Assembly: GCF_022213065.1 (NCBI RefSeq)
Contig: NZ_JAKLJA010000009.1
Span: 62,001 to 126,000, forward strand
Direction of reading: 5' to 3'
Length of the DNA: 64,000 nucleotides
Source: Paraburkholderia tagetis
Lineage (GTDB): Bacteria > Pseudomonadota > Gammaproteobacteria > Burkholderiales > Burkholderiaceae
The position numbers and the translations under genes were made by a program. The notes beneath the pieces are model-generated. The model was given only the letters and a program-made list of their open reading frames with translations. It was not told where the DNA came from and ran no database searches. Below are positions 9,544-20,538 of the stretch, piece by piece. How positions within the stretch are numbered: position 1 is the first letter of the stretch; each line of letters begins with the position of its first letter.

Positions 9544-9556
9544 CTGGTCAGACCAG
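9544..9556. promoter_or_regulatory. Putative FadR-type operator 3
   Basis: CTGGTCAGACCAG, a perfect 13-bp palindrome located 35 bp upstream of the dctA start, where a bound repressor would overlap the promoter region. Confidence 0.8.
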
Positions 9557-9591
9557 TCGGAACAGTTGATCGCCCCCCCAAGGAGACAGTC

Positions 9592-10935
9592 GTGAGGAAG
9601 TTCTTCAATTCGCTATTTGGCCGTGTAGTGATTGCCCTCGTACTGGGCATCGTAGTTGGTGCGGTATTTCCCCATTTCGCCCAGTCCTTGCGGCCGCTCG
9701 GCGACGGCTTTCTCAAGCTCATCAAGATGGTGATCGGACCGATCGTGTTCTGCGTGGTCGTGGGCGGCATGGGTCACGCGGGCGACCTGAAGAAGGTGGG
9801 CCGCGTCGGTTTCAAATCGCTGGTCTACTTCGAGGCAATGACGACCGTCGCGCTCGTGATCGGCGCCGTGCTCGCGTATGCGACGCGTCCGGGCGCCGGC
9901 ATGAACGTGGACCTGCATTCGCTCGATGCGGCCTCGCTCGCGACCTACACGGAGCACGCCAAGAGCCTGAAGGACACCGCTGGCTTTCTGCTGAAGATCA
10001 TTCCCGATACCGCGTTCGACGCGTTCGCGAAGGGTGACATCCTGCAGATCCTCGTGTTCTCGGTGCTGTTCGGCAGCGCGCTCTCGCTGCTCGGCCCGAA
10101 GGCGCAGCGCGTGCACACCATCATCGACGAGCTCTCGCACGTGTTCTTCCGCGTGATGGGCTTCATCATCAAGCTCGCGCCGCTCGGCGTGCTTGGTGCG
10201 ATCGCGTTCACGACCGGCACTTATGGCGTGGCCTCGCTCAAGCAACTCGGCTTCCTCGTGGTCGTGTTCTACGCGAGCTGCGCGGTGTTCGTCGTGGTCG
10301 TGCTCGGCATCGTGATGCGGCTCGCGGGCTTCAACATCTTCAAGCTGATCCGCTATCTGCGTGAAGAGCTTTCGATCGTGCTCGGCACCGCATCGTCCGA
10401 CGCCGTGCTGCCGCAAATCATGCGCAAGCTCGAATGGATGGGCGTGAAGGACTCCACCGTCGGCCTCGTGATTCCGACCGGCTATTCGTTCAACCTCGAC
10501 GGTTTCTCGATCTACCTCACGCTCGCCGTGATCTTTATCGCGCAGGCCACCAATACGCCGCTTTCGATTCACGATCTGATCGTGGTGGTGCTCGTGTCGC
10601 TCATCACGTCCAAGGGCGCGCACGGTATTCCCGGCTCGGCGATCGTGATTCTTGCCGCGACGCTCTCCGCGATTCCCGCGATCCCCGTGCTCGGCCTCGT
10701 GCTGATTCTGCCGGTGGACTGGTTCGTCGGCATCGCCCGCGCACTCACGAACATGATCGGCAACTGCGTCGCCACCGTGGTGGTCGCGGTGTGGGAGCGC
10801 GACATCGACAAGGCGCGTGCGAAGCGCGTGCTGAACTTCGAAGAAGGCTACCTCTACGCGCCGGCGGGCGAAGACGAAGCCGATGCACAGATGGATGCCC
10901 CGGCGCTCGGCGGCAAGCCTGCCCACGCGCTCTGA
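9592..10935 (+). CDS. dctA: C4-dicarboxylate:cation symporter DctA
   Basis: Inner-membrane DAACS-family transporter that takes up succinate, fumarate, malate and related acids, 447 aa. It starts at GTG with an AAGGAG Shine-Dalgarno sequence 5 nt upstream. Hydrophobic segments recur along the protein; family signatures include FLKLIKMVIGPIVFCVVVGG, the serine-rich loop motif GTASSDAVLPQIM, and PTGYSFNLDGFSIYLTLAVIFIAQATN. The C-terminal cytoplasmic tail is acidic. Expression is probably controlled by the divergent FadR-type regulator. The next gene, allA, lies 153 bp downstream in the same direction. Confidence 0.95.
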   Translation: MRKFFNSLFGRVVIALVLGIVVGAVFPHFAQSLRPLGDGFLKLIKMVIGPIVFCVVVGGMGHAGDLKKVGRVGFKSLVYFEAMTTVALVIGAVLAYATRPGAGMNVDLHSLDAASLATYTEHAKSLKDTAGFLLKIIPDTAFDAFAKGDILQILVFSVLFGSALSLLGPKAQRVHTIIDELSHVFFRVMGFIIKLAPLGVLGAIAFTTGTYGVASLKQLGFLVVVFYASCAVFVVVVLGIVMRLAGFNIFKLIRYLREELSIVLGTASSDAVLPQIMRKLEWMGVKDSTVGLVIPTGYSFNLDGFSIYLTLAVIFIAQATNTPLSIHDLIVVVLVSLITSKGAHGIPGSAIVILAATLSAIPAIPVLGLVLILPVDWFVGIARALTNMIGNCVATVVVAVWERDIDKARAKRVLNFEEGYLYAPAGEDEADAQMDAPALGGKPAHAL

Positions 10936-11088
10936 ACCGAATGCGCCGCCCTGCCCGTGCGGGCGGCCTGTCTTCGAGAGCGTGACCGCGGTGTCCGGCG
11001 CGCTCTCGCATATGCAATTGAATATCTTCCCCGACGATGGCATCCCGTGCCGGAGTGTCGGGCGAACTGGCCTGAGCGAGGAGCTCGC

Positions 11089-11601
11089 ATGAAAACCCTG
11101 CTGTTGGAACCCTTGACGCGCGAGGCCTTCGCGCCATTCGGCGACGTGATCGAACTCGACGGCGCGCACCATTTCCCGATCAACGGCGGCACCACGGAGC
11201 GCTTTCACGATCTGGCGTCGATCGACGTGGGCGAGGCGGGTGGCCGGCCCATCGTCAGCGTATTTCGCGCCCAGCCGCGCGCCTGGCCCATCGAGATCGC
11301 GATGATGGAGCGGCATCCGCTCGGCAGCCAGGCGTTCGTGCCGCTCGGCGACGTGCGCTACGCCGTGGTCGTCGCGCCGGCGGGCGAACTCGATCCGACA
11401 CAATTGCGCGCGTTCTGGGTCGAGAGCGGGCAGGGCGTCAATTATGCGAAAGGCGTCTGGCACCATCCGCTGCTCGCGTTCGATCGCGTGAGCGACTTTC
11501 TCGTGGTCGACCGCGGCGGCCAGCAGCCGAACTGCGACGAGCTCGCGCTGGACGGCACCTGGCGGCTCGTGCACGCCGATGAGGCTGTCGCTCTCGCCTG
11601 A
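11089..11601 (+). CDS. allA: Ureidoglycolate lyase
   Basis: Cleaves ureidoglycolate to glyoxylate and urea at the end of purine/allantoin degradation; cytoplasmic, 170 aa. Family blocks are [61 protein letters not shown] and the closing DFLVVDRGG. The ATG at 11089 has GAGGAG upstream; the open frame extends 44 codons further without support. It lies behind dctA and could be read through from the same promoter, which would link dicarboxylate uptake with ureide breakdown, but no other allantoin genes are in the window. Confidence 0.92.
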   Translation: MKTLLLEPLTREAFAPFGDVIELDGAHHFPINGGTTERFHDLASIDVGEAGGRPIVSVFRAQPRAWPIEIAMMERHPLGSQAFVPLGDVRYAVVVAPAGELDPTQLRAFWVESGQGVNYAKGVWHHPLLAFDRVSDFLVVDRGGQQPNCDELALDGTWRLVHADEAVALA

Positions 11602-11740
11602 GCTTCGGCGCGGCTGCTGAGCAGCCCTCGCGACAAGGCCCGGCGCCGCACGCGCCGAATCCCGCCGGGGCGCACGCCTCTCAAAATCGCGGTGCCAGAT
11701 TATGGCGCCCAGGCACGACGCCCAGGCATGCCCCAAAACG

Positions 11741-11772
11741 AAAACGCCACGGCAGGTTTGCCGTGGCGTTTT
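11741..11772. terminator. Bidirectional terminator allA/fur
   Basis: Perfect 14-bp stem AAAACGCCACGGCA (11741-11754) with TGCCGTGGCGTTTT (11759-11772), 4-nt loop. It lies between convergent allA and fur. Confidence 0.9.
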
Positions 11773-11821
11773 AGCTCGCGCGTGCCGGGGATTCCCCGCC
11801 CCGCGCACGCGCGCTGCTCGC

Positions 11822-12250
11822 TCAGTGCTTGCGGTGCGGGCAATTTTCCTTCGTACAGGCGCCGTACAGCGCGAGCGCGTGCTCTTGCAGCTTGAAGCCA
11901 CGTTCGTTGGCAATTGACTGCTGGCGTTTTTCGATTTCGGGGTCGAAGAATTCCTCGACGAGGCCGCAATCGAGGCACACGAGATGGTCGTGGTGGCTGC
12001 CCTCGTTGAGCTCGAACACGGCCTTGCCGGATTCGAAGTTGCTGCGCGTGAGCAGACCTGCCTGCTCGAACTGCGTGAGCACCCGGTAAACCGTGGCGAG
12101 GCCGATGTCGAGCTCCTCGTTCAGCAGGTTGCGATACACGTCTTCGGCGGTGAGGTGACGCACGGCGCTATGCTGAAAAATCTCCAGGATCTTCAGGCGA
12201 GGCAGCGTCGCCTTGAGGCCGATGTTCTTGAGATCGGTTGGATTGGTCAT
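11822..12250 (-). CDS. fur: Ferric uptake regulator Fur
   Basis: Iron-responsive repressor, 142 aa, full length. An N-terminal winged helix ([52 protein letters not shown]) precedes the metal-binding dimerisation domain with [16 protein letters not shown], and C-terminal [16 protein letters not shown]. The Cys pairs and His residues match Fur rather than Zur or PerR. Divergent placement against bamE (omlA) is a recurrent arrangement in beta- and gammaproteobacteria. Confidence 0.96.
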   Translation of the reverse strand: MTNPTDLKNIGLKATLPRLKILEIFQHSAVRHLTAEDVYRNLLNEELDIGLATVYRVLTQFEQAGLLTRSNFESGKAVFELNEGSHHDHLVCLDCGLVEEFFDPEIEKRQQSIANERGFKLQEHALALYGACTKENCPHRKH

Positions 12251-12376
12251 GACGATAAGTCCCTGGAGTACAATGCTGGGTTCTTATGTTAACGGGTTTT
12301 TGCCGTTCCGGGCAGTTGCGGCGGAACTCGAACGAACGTCCACAGAATACGCGCGGCTTCGCGACAAGCCCGCACG

Positions 12377-13306
12377 GTGAGGGAAATGATTCCAGAATTC
12401 ACAACGATCGGCCGTCGCCTGAGCGGCCGCCGCGTGGGGTGCACCCTGCTGGCCGCGGCCGCGTTCGCGACGCTCGCCGGATGCGGCACTTACGACAGCC
12501 TGACGCAGCGTGTTGCCCAAAGCATCACGCCATACCGCATCACCATCGTGCAGGGCAACTTCGTCTCGCAGGAAGCCGCCGCGCAGATGCACGCAGGCAT
12601 GTCTCGCGCCGAAGTCAAGCAATTGCTCGGCACGCCGCTCCTGACCGACATGTTCCACGCAAACCGCTGGGACTATGTCTTCTATTTCAAGCGCGGCTCG
12701 ACCGCCGTGGTCCAGCAGCGTGATTTCGTCGTGATGTTCGACGGCGACCGCGTGACGAGCTGGTCGGGCGGCGAAGACCTGCCGTCGAACCTCGAATTGC
12801 TCGCCGAAATCGACGGCGATAAATCGGGCAAGAAGGTCAAGGCCGTCGCGGCCGCGCCGGCCTCGGGCGCGTCGGCACCTGCCGCCGCGCAGGCTTCGGC
12901 CGCAGGCGCCACGGGCCCGACCGTCGGCGACACGGCGCGCACGCCGTCCTCGGAGCTCGGCACCGCCACTTCGCAATTGCCGCTCGACGCGAACGCGCAA
13001 GCCGCCGCGGCCGCGAACCGCGCCACGGAAGCCGTGCAGACGCCGTCTGGCCTGACGCCGTCGGTGCGATCGGGCACGCCGACCTCGACCGCGCTGCCGC
13101 AGGGCGTGGGCACGATGCCGTCGCAGATTCAGCTGCAGCGCAAGCCGATGCCGCAAATCCAGGGCGTGCCGCCGTCGAACCCCGTGGGTCCGGCTCCCGG
13201 CGCGCAGGGCACTGGCGGCAACGAATCGAACCCGCTGCCGCCGTCGCAGAATGCGCCGCTCACCGCGCCGCCCCAGGCGCCGGCGAACTCGAGCACGGGC
13301 GGCTGA
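12377..13306 (+). CDS. bamE: Outer-membrane assembly lipoprotein BamE (OmlA/SmpA)
   Basis: Lipoprotein component of the BAM complex that inserts beta-barrel proteins. A signal peptide ends in the lipobox LAGCG (Cys ~36). The BamE domain follows: YDSLTQRVAQSITPYRITIVQGNFVS, GMSRAEVKQLLGTPLLTD, and WDYVFYFKRG. After about residue 145 comes a ~160-residue low-complexity Ala/Pro/Gln/Thr tail, much longer than the ~110-aa enterobacterial BamE; this is known in Burkholderiaceae. The start is ambiguous between GTG 12377 and ATG 12386; neither has an ideally spaced Shine-Dalgarno sequence. Confidence 0.92.
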   Translation: MREMIPEFTTIGRRLSGRRVGCTLLAAAAFATLAGCGTYDSLTQRVAQSITPYRITIVQGNFVSQEAAAQMHAGMSRAEVKQLLGTPLLTDMFHANRWDYVFYFKRGSTAVVQQRDFVVMFDGDRVTSWSGGEDLPSNLELLAEIDGDKSGKKVKAVAAAPASGASAPAAAQASAAGATGPTVGDTARTPSSELGTATSQLPLDANAQAAAAANRATEAVQTPSGLTPSVRSGTPTSTALPQGVGTMPSQIQLQRKPMPQIQGVPPSNPVGPAPGAQGTGGNESNPLPPSQNAPLTAPPQAPANSSTGG

Positions 13307-13448
13307 TCCCGGCGCCGCACATCGGGCTCGCGAGCCTGGCTCGCTTCTCGGGGAGTCGGCGCGGGAAAACATACAGGGCCTGGCGCCATGCGCTGGGCAT
13401 TTCGTCGGCGGCTTCGGGCCGCCGCGCTTTTTGGCAGCGTCCCGCGTC

Positions 13449-13500
13449 CGCTTGACGGTCGCCCGATGGCCGCTTGATGGTCGCCTGATAGCCGCTTGAC
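13449..13500. repeat. 22-bp tandem repeat upstream of dapB
   Basis: Two 22-bp units beginning CGCTTGA (13449-13470, 13471-13492) with a partial third (13493-13500) lie in the bamE-dapB gap. The units differ at a few positions. Confidence 0.8.
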
Positions 13501-13565
13501 ACCCATTCGGTCGTCGACGGTTTTTGGCTGGCGGCGCTGCCGGTTTCACGTTCGCAGGAAGAGCC

Positions 13566-14363
13566 ATGAAAATCGCAATCGCCGGAGCATCGGGCCGCAT
13601 GGGCCGCATGCTCATCGAAACCGTCCTGAATTCCCCCGAGGTCACCCTTTCGGGCGCGCTCGAGCACAAGGGCTCGGCCGCCCTCGGCCAGGACGCGGGT
13701 GCGTTCCTCGGCATGCAAACCGGCGTGCAGATCACCGACGATATCGAGCAGGTCTTCGCGAAAAGCGAGTGCCTGATCGACTTCACGCGCCCCGAAGGCA
13801 CGCTCGTCCACCTGGAGGCCGCGCAGCGCCATGGCGTGAAGGTGGTGATCGGCACGACGGGCTTCGACGCCCAGCAAAAGGCACAGATCGGGGCCGCCGC
13901 GCAGAAAGTCGGCATCGTGTTCGCCGCCAATATGAGCGTGGGCGTGAACGTTACGCTCAAGCTGCTCGAATATGCGGCGCGCTTTTTCGAGACCGGTTAC
14001 GACATCGAGATCATCGAGGCGCATCACCGCCATAAGGTCGACGCCCCCTCGGGCACCGCGCTTGCGATGGGCGAGGCCGTGGCGCGCGCGCTCGGGCGCG
14101 ATCTCGACGACTGCGCGGTGTACGGCCGCAACGGCGTGACCGGCGAGCGCGATCCGTCGACGATCGGCTTTTCGGCGATTCGCGGCGGCGATATCGTCGG
14201 CGACCATACCGTGCTGTTTGCCGGAATCGGCGAGCGTATCGAGATCACGCACAAGTCGTCGAACCGCCTGTCCTACGCGCAGGGCAGCGTGCGCGCGGCG
14301 CGCTTTCTGCAAGACAAGGCCACGGGCCTGTACGATATGCAGGACGTGCTCGGCTTGCGCTGA
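13566..14363 (+). CDS. dapB: 4-hydroxy-tetrahydrodipicolinate reductase
   Basis: NAD(P)H-dependent step of the lysine/diaminopimelate pathway, 265 aa, full length. The N-terminal nucleotide-binding motif is [12 protein letters not shown]; the substrate-binding signature [16 protein letters not shown] carries the catalytic His/Lys; the [28 protein letters not shown] block is conserved. The start follows GGAAGAGCC. The exbB gene starts 67 bp downstream, so dapB-exbB-exbD may form one transcript. Confidence 0.96.
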   Translation: MKIAIAGASGRMGRMLIETVLNSPEVTLSGALEHKGSAALGQDAGAFLGMQTGVQITDDIEQVFAKSECLIDFTRPEGTLVHLEAAQRHGVKVVIGTTGFDAQQKAQIGAAAQKVGIVFAANMSVGVNVTLKLLEYAARFFETGYDIEIIEAHHRHKVDAPSGTALAMGEAVARALGRDLDDCAVYGRNGVTGERDPSTIGFSAIRGGDIVGDHTVLFAGIGERIEITHKSSNRLSYAQGSVRAARFLQDKATGLYDMQDVLGLR

Positions 14364-14430
14364 GCGTCATTTGCTGGGCCGACCGCGCGCCAGCGCCACC
14401 AGCAGTCGACACGGAGGCAGGCGAGATCCC

Positions 14431-15162
14431 ATGGCAGCGAGTACCGGAGTCATCCATTATCTGCAGACGAGCGACGCCGTCACCCACGCTGTGGCGTGGG
14501 TGCTGCTGGCCATGTCGATCGCGAGCTGGTGCTTCCTGCTGGTGAAGAGCTGGGTGCTCGTGCGCGCGAAGCGCCAAGGTCCCCGCGCGGTTGCGCAGTT
14601 CTGGCAGGCGCGTTCGCTTGCGGACGGCGTGGGCGCGATGCGCGCGCTCGACCGCGAGCGCGTGTTCCTGCCGCTCGCCGAGGCGGCGCTCGCATGCGCC
14701 GAGGCCGACACACCGGGTGTGCTGCTCGCGCGCGTGGACCGTGGCGAGCGCGTGCTGCGGGCGTTGCGCGGCGCGCTCCAGGCATCGCAGCGGCGGCTCG
14801 AATTCGGGCAGGTGCTGCTCGCTTCGGTGGGCAGCACGGCGCCGTTCGTCGGGCTGCTCGGCACGGTTTGGGGCATCTATCATGCGCTCGGCAGCATCGC
14901 GACGAGCGGCCAGGCGATGATCGAGAACGTGGCCGGGCCGGTGGGCGAAGCGCTCATCATGACGGCGTTCGGCCTGGTGGTGGCGATTCCCGCCGTGCTC
15001 GCCTACAACGTGCTCGGGCGCCTTGCACGCCAGCTCGGCGACGATCTCGACGGCTTCGCGCACGATCTGCACGCCTGGGCCTGTGCGCCCGAGGGTACGG
15101 CGCCGCGTCGCGAGGGTGCGCAAGGCGCGCAGCGCGAAGACGTGCGCGCCGGGTCCTTTTGA
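14431..15162 (+). CDS. exbB: MotA/TolQ/ExbB proton-channel family protein
   Basis: Inner-membrane subunit of a proton-motive-force motor, 243 aa. Three hydrophobic segments are visible: AVAWVLLAMSIASWCFLLVKSWVLV near the N terminus, FVGLLGTVWGIYHAL, and ALIMTAFGLVVAIPAVLAYNVL, the last two forming the conserved ExbB/TolQ core. ExbD is encoded 79 bp downstream, so the pair forms the motor; no tonB is seen in the window, so the partner TonB must be elsewhere. ExbB rather than TolQ is preferred because no tol-pal genes are adjacent. Confidence 0.9.
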   Translation: MAASTGVIHYLQTSDAVTHAVAWVLLAMSIASWCFLLVKSWVLVRAKRQGPRAVAQFWQARSLADGVGAMRALDRERVFLPLAEAALACAEADTPGVLLARVDRGERVLRALRGALQASQRRLEFGQVLLASVGSTAPFVGLLGTVWGIYHALGSIATSGQAMIENVAGPVGEALIMTAFGLVVAIPAVLAYNVLGRLARQLGDDLDGFAHDLHAWACAPEGTAPRREGAQGAQREDVRAGSF

Positions 15163-15166
15163 TTCT

Positions 15167-15184
15167 TTCGATCCATTCGATCCG
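15167..15184. repeat. 9-bp tandem duplication after exbB stop
   Basis: TTCGATCCA followed by TTCGATCCG, beginning 4 nt after the exbB stop codon. Confidence 0.7.
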
Positions 15185-15241
15185 CACTGACCCGCCCATC
15201 GACTGCACTGACTGACCGGCAACTCGCGAGGAACGACGCAC

Positions 15242-15676
15242 ATGGCATTCGGCGGACTCGAGAAGAAACGCGATTCGGCGCCAATGGCCGATATCAACAT
15301 GACGCCGCTCATCGACGTCATGCTCGTGCTGCTCGTCATCTTCATCATCACCGCGCCGCTCTTCACGCATGCGATCCGGCTCGATCTGCCGCAGGTCGCG
15401 GCCGAGCCCGTGCAGCAGACGCCGCAGACCGTCACGCTCTCCATCGACGCCGCAGGCAAACTTTACTGGAATGCCCAGCCTATCTCGCTCGATGAGTTGC
15501 GCACGCGCTTCACCGCTGCGGGCAAGGCGCCCGAGGCCCAGCAGCCCGAGCTGCAATTGCGCGCCGCGCGCGAGACGCGCTATGAAGTCATCGCCCAGGT
15601 CATGGGTGCCGCGCAGCAGGCGGGGCTTGCGCGCATCGGTTTCGTGACCGAGCCGCCGCCGCCCGGCCAGCATTGA
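15242..15676 (+). CDS. exbD: Biopolymer transport protein ExbD
   Basis: Single-span inner-membrane partner of ExbB, 144 aa. The N-terminal cytoplasmic tail is followed by INMTPLIDVMLVLLVIFIIT, containing the conserved membrane Asp that carries the proton path. A periplasmic ~100-residue domain follows (TVTLSIDAAGKLYWNAQPISLDELRTRF). Full length for the ExbD/TolR family. It is probably translated from the exbB transcript; leuS follows with its own likely promoter. Confidence 0.93.
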   Translation: MAFGGLEKKRDSAPMADINMTPLIDVMLVLLVIFIITAPLFTHAIRLDLPQVAAEPVQQTPQTVTLSIDAAGKLYWNAQPISLDELRTRFTAAGKAPEAQQPELQLRAARETRYEVIAQVMGAAQQAGLARIGFVTEPPPPGQH

Positions 15677-15715
15677 GTGGGTCGAACAACGGTAGCGCAG
15701 AGCGCGACCAACTCA

Positions 15716-15731
15716 ACGGTATAATCACCGT
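15716..15731 (+). promoter_or_regulatory. Probable leuS promoter -10 within an inverted repeat
   Basis: A consensus TATAAT (15720-15725) lies inside ACGGT-N6-ACCGT (15716-15731), ~155 bp upstream of the leuS start. No good -35 hexamer was found. Confidence 0.5.
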
Positions 15732-15756
15732 TTCCCTGTAAAAAAGCGGCTGCTGA

Positions 15757-18474
<2,718 letters not shown>

Positions 18475-18544
18475 CATGACGTGCTGGCGGCGGAGCATGA
18501 TCGACGCATCGTGCGCCGCCGCCGTTCTGAACCAGGGAGTCCAG

Positions 18545-19096
18545 GTGATTCGCAGATCGTTCCTGTTACTGGCGGGCAGCGCGCTGATGCTTTCGGCGTG
18601 CGGGTTCCAGCTGCGTGGCGAGCAGAACTACGCGTTCAAGCGCCTTGCCGTCGTTGGCGCGTCGCCGCCCGTGACGGCGCGTCTCACGCGCATGGTCGAA
18701 GGCGGCAGCGATTCGGTCGTGGTCGACTCGACGACCAATGCCGACGCCGTGCTGCGCGTGAGCGAGTCGCGCAGCTTCAGCACGCTCACGCTGAACTCGC
18801 TCGGCGTGGTCGAGGAATATCAGGTCAACTATTCGCTGAACTACACGCTCACGGCGCCGGACGGCTCGCCGCTGATCCAGCCGAGCTCGATCGCGCTGAA
18901 CCGCGCGATGACCTATAGCGACCAGTACTCGACCGCGAAGGTCTCCGAATCCGATCTGCTCTTCGCCGACATGCAGAATGATGCCGTCGATCAGCTTACG
19001 CGCCGTCTCGCGGTTTTGAAGACCCTGCATCCCACGCCGGCCCAGGTCGTGCCGGGCGTCGCGCCTCGCGCGCCGCTGCCGCCGCCGCCGCTGTGA
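18545..19096 (+). CDS. lptE: LPS-assembly lipoprotein LptE
   Basis: Outer-membrane lipoprotein that plugs LptD for lipopolysaccharide insertion, 183 aa. The GTG at 18545 was chosen because AGGGAG lies 6 nt upstream and it gives a normal lipoprotein signal peptide (VIRRSFLLLAGSALMLSAC) with lipobox LSAC; the longer frame from 18476 adds 23 residues in front. After the Cys come GFQLRGEQNYAFKRLAV and alternating beta-strand regions (SLGVVEEYQVNYSLNYTL), as in LptE. The tail is Pro-rich. It lies between leuS and holA as expected. Confidence 0.93.
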   Translation: MIRRSFLLLAGSALMLSACGFQLRGEQNYAFKRLAVVGASPPVTARLTRMVEGGSDSVVVDSTTNADAVLRVSESRSFSTLTLNSLGVVEEYQVNYSLNYTLTAPDGSPLIQPSSIALNRAMTYSDQYSTAKVSESDLLFADMQNDAVDQLTRRLAVLKTLHPTPAQVVPGVAPRAPLPPPPL

Positions 19097-19129
19097 TGCG
19101 CGTCTCGTCTTTCTTCTAAAGCGCGCCTC

Positions 19130-20335
19130 ATGCAACTGCGACTGGACGCACTCGAGCCGCACCTCGCCAAAGGCATGGCGGGCCTGTACGTCGTCTACGG
19201 CGACGAGCATCTGCTCGCCCAGGAAGCGTGCGACCGCATTCGTGCGAGCGCGCGCGCCGCGGGCTTCACCGACCGCTCGGTGTTCACCGTCGAGCGCGGA
19301 TTCGACTGGAGTGCGCTGCTCGGCGCGAGCCAGTCGATGTCGCTCTTCGGCGACCGCCAACTGGTGGAGCTGCGTATCCCGTCCGGCAAGCCCGGCAAGG
19401 AAGGCGCGGATGCGCTGAAGACGCTCGCCGCATCGGCGAAAGCGGCCGCGAATCCCGACGTGCTTACGCTCATCGCGCTGCCGCGTCTCGACGCGGCCAC
19501 GCAAAAGTCCGCGTGGTTCACGGCGCTGGCGGACAGCGGCGTGGCGATCAAGATCGATCCGGTCGAGCGCGCGGCGCTGCCGAACTGGATCGGGCAGCGC
19601 CTGGCGCTTCAGGGGCAACGCGTCGCGCCCGGCGAAGACGGTCGGCGCGCGCTGCAATTCGTTGCGGAGCGCGTGGAAGGCAACCTGCTCGCGGCGCATC
19701 AGGAAATCCAGAAGCTCGGGCTGCTGTACCCCCAAGGCGTGCTGAACTTCGAGCAGATTCACGACGCTGTGCTCAATGTCGCGCGCTACGACGTCTTCAA
19801 GCTCAACGAAGCAATGCTCACCGGCGACGTCGGGCGTCTCGCGCGCATGCTCGATGGGCTGGAGGGCGAAGGCGAGGCTTCCGTGCTGGTGTTGTGGGCA
19901 GTGGTCGAGGAAGTCCGCACGCTGCTGCGCATCAAGCGCGGCGTGGCGGCGGGCAAGCCGCTCGCAATGCTGCTGCGCGAGAACCGCGTTTGGGGGCCGC
20001 GCGAGCGGCTCATCGGCCCCGCGCTCTCGCGGCTTACCGAGGCGACGCTCGAGCGCGGTCTCGCGCTCGCGGCGCGGCTCGATCGGCAAGTGAAAGGGCT
20101 TTCGGGGCAATCGCGCGCCGACTGGCGCAATGCGTTGCCGCCCGATGCCTGGGACGGCTTGTTCGAACTGGCGATGACGGTTGCTGCGCCGCGCGACACC
20201 GGTGCGCCGGCACGGTCGGCCCCGCCCGCGCGTGGCGCGGCGGCGGGGCGCGCGCAACCAGGCAGCCCAGCCGCGGCAGCGGCCGCAGCCGCCTCACGAC
20301 CGCGCACCGCAGGGCCGGGGCGCAGGCCAGGCTAG
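19130..20335 (+). CDS. holA: DNA polymerase III subunit delta
   Basis: Clamp-loader subunit that opens the beta sliding clamp, 401 aa. Family blocks are GLYVVYGDEHLLAQEACDRIR, LFGDRQLVELRIPSGKPGKEG, VAPGEDGRRALQFVAERVEGNLLAAHQEIQKLGLLYP, and YDVFKLNEAMLTGD. The last ~45 residues are an Ala/Pro/Arg-rich tail absent from E. coli HolA. It follows lptE by 33 bp and is likely in the leuS-lptE-holA operon. Confidence 0.94.
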   Translation: MQLRLDALEPHLAKGMAGLYVVYGDEHLLAQEACDRIRASARAAGFTDRSVFTVERGFDWSALLGASQSMSLFGDRQLVELRIPSGKPGKEGADALKTLAASAKAAANPDVLTLIALPRLDAATQKSAWFTALADSGVAIKIDPVERAALPNWIGQRLALQGQRVAPGEDGRRALQFVAERVEGNLLAAHQEIQKLGLLYPQGVLNFEQIHDAVLNVARYDVFKLNEAMLTGDVGRLARMLDGLEGEGEASVLVLWAVVEEVRTLLRIKRGVAAGKPLAMLLRENRVWGPRERLIGPALSRLTEATLERGLALAARLDRQVKGLSGQSRADWRNALPPDAWDGLFELAMTVAAPRDTGAPARSAPPARGAAAGRAQPGSPAAAAAAAASRPRTAGPGRRPG

Positions 20336-20538
20336 TTGTGCTGGCCGGGCTTACCGCTCCGGCACCTGCAATCGGCTTCGTTCGGGCTATGGGTGTCACG
20401 CGCTGTCTGCGGCGCCCGAGCGGCGCCGGCTCCAGGGCGCGCGAAGCAAAGCCCGCCCGCTGGCTTTAAAATCGACCTAACCTGAACCGCGCAGCATCGG
20501 ACCGCTTCGACCGGGCGCGCCGCATCACGACAGAAACC

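Noticed and set aside
9613..11913. 766-codon minus-strand frame opposite dctA and allA
   Set aside because: Antisense shadow; low-complexity His/Arg composition and overlap with two well-supported genes.
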